Source: Setaria digitata
Lineage: Eukaryota; Nematoda; Chromadorea; Rhabditida; Setariidae
NCBI GenBank assembly: GCA_003640385.1
Contig: RCAB01000754.1
Span: 1-21,823, forward strand
Reading direction: 5' to 3'
Length of the DNA: 21,823 nt
The position numbers were made by a program, and so were the translations under genes. Shown here one piece after another: positions 21,305 to 21,823 of the stretch (position 1 is the first letter of the stretch; each line of letters begins with the position of its first letter). The notes under the pieces were generated by a model. It saw only the letters and a program-made list of their open reading frames with translations, made no database searches and had not been told where the DNA came from.

Positions 21305-21682
21305 CAGCTACTGCTGTTGCTGCTGCTTTTCCATTAATTTTCTTTCTCACATAATTACAAGCTTTTCTTCCTCAAAACACCTCGGATTTTGTTTATGTTT
21401 GAAATGATCGATAAAAAATTTCGCTACATCATTGAGTGAACTATGGAAAGAGAACAGGGAAAAGAAGAGAAAAAAAAAAGGTTGATAAGATAAAGCAAAG
21501 ATAACATTTTCTTGTCAAATGCAATCATGAGAATATTAAAGAGAGTTAGGAAAAGCTTGAAATGTTTGCAGTAGTATTTTAGGATGGGACACTTTCTTTT
21601 TTTCAATCAGCTAGTGGCTTGTTTCCATGGTGAAAGTTTTCTGCTGAATTCTTCAACAAATTATCTCCCAAACAGCAGCTCT

Positions 21683-21792
21683 ACTGTGCTCGAAGTATTT
21701 TAGGTAGCTTTTATCGCGATAAAACGTATTTATTACGCCATAACTTCCGTAATTATCGCCACAAAATCTGCCTAAAATACTTCACTGTGTTC
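21683..21792. mobile_element. small TIR structure, possible MITE or MITE relic
   Basis: GAAGTATTTTAGGTAG (21692-21707) and CTGCCTAAAATACTTC (21768-21783) are inverted repeats matching 15 of 16. Outside them lie near-identical direct repeats ACTGTGCTC (21683-21691) and ACTGTGTTC (21784-21792), like a 9-bp target-site duplication. Inside is a perfect palindrome TTTTATCGCGATAAAA (21709-21724). At 92 bp it encodes nothing. It could be a non-autonomous DNA transposon remnant or a chance hairpin. Confidence 0.5.
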
Positions 21793-21823
21793 AGGTGTTG
21801 ATGAAGTTCGTATCATAAATGTG

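Larger units (their letters stand above)
20238..21823. other. 3' UTR and intergenic DNA at the right end
   Basis: No gene is recognised. It begins with the 3' UTR of the MADF/BEN-like gene, contains T20 at 20663-20682, AATAAA at 20839-20844 and again at 21118-21123 as candidate poly(A) signals, Ns at 21172 and 21243, a 62-bp duplication and a terminal inverted-repeat structure near the edge. A 60-codon minus-strand ORF (21424-21606) looks like chance in AT-rich DNA. Confidence 0.55.

Noticed and set aside
1..21823. tRNA, rRNA, spliced-leader RNA or CRISPR-like arrays
   Set aside because: No tRNA A/B-box pair, no SL1-type leader sequence and no regularly spaced repeats were found by eye; a covariance-model scan (tRNAscan-SE, Infernal) would be needed to exclude small RNAs firmly.

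Overview
The window looks like nuclear DNA of a nematode, most probably a filarial (clade III) worm. The non-coding DNA is strongly AT-rich and full of poly-T/poly-A runs. Exons are short with GT...TTTTCAG or TTTCTAG introns, and several start codons sit a few bases after a splice-acceptor-like site, as expected for spliced-leader trans-splicing. The species is inferred, not proven. Two ambiguous bases (N) near the right end suggest a draft assembly.

Four protein-coding genes can be assembled exon by exon. (1) 986-2483 (+), four exons: cytosolic ribosomal protein eS7 (rps-7), 197 aa and complete. (2) 5874-12943 (+), eight or nine exons: a SEC14-like lipid-binding protein with CRAL-TRIO-N, CRAL-TRIO and GOLD domains, about 375-390 aa, with a first intron of about 4.1 kb and one unresolved splice junction. 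(3) 14404-13808 (-), two coding exons: an 87-aa single-pass membrane protein resembling cytochrome c oxidase subunit 6C. (4) 15645-20237 (+), ten exons: a 699-aa protein with an N-terminal MADF-like domain and two tandem C-terminal modules that resemble BEN domains; it is probably a sequence-specific DNA-binding chromatin or transcription factor. A retained intron would give a 589-aa form with only the first BEN-like module.

Between genes: 1-985 holds a possible last exon of an upstream gene and the rps-7 leader. 2484-5873 is mostly non-coding, with hairpins, a long purine-rich strand and a GAAT-type minisatellite. 12944-13807 is 3' UTR plus featureless DNA. 14409-15644 is the spacer between the divergent genes 3 and 4 and carries a decayed tandem repeat. 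20238-21823 is 3' UTR plus repeats, including a 62-bp tandem duplication next to Ns and a compact terminal-inverted-repeat structure at the edge.

The genes are functionally unrelated housekeeping or regulatory genes and do not form an obvious operon. The most interesting item is the MADF plus double-BEN-like protein. No CRISPR array, bacterial mobile system, tRNA, rRNA or spliced-leader RNA gene was recognised.
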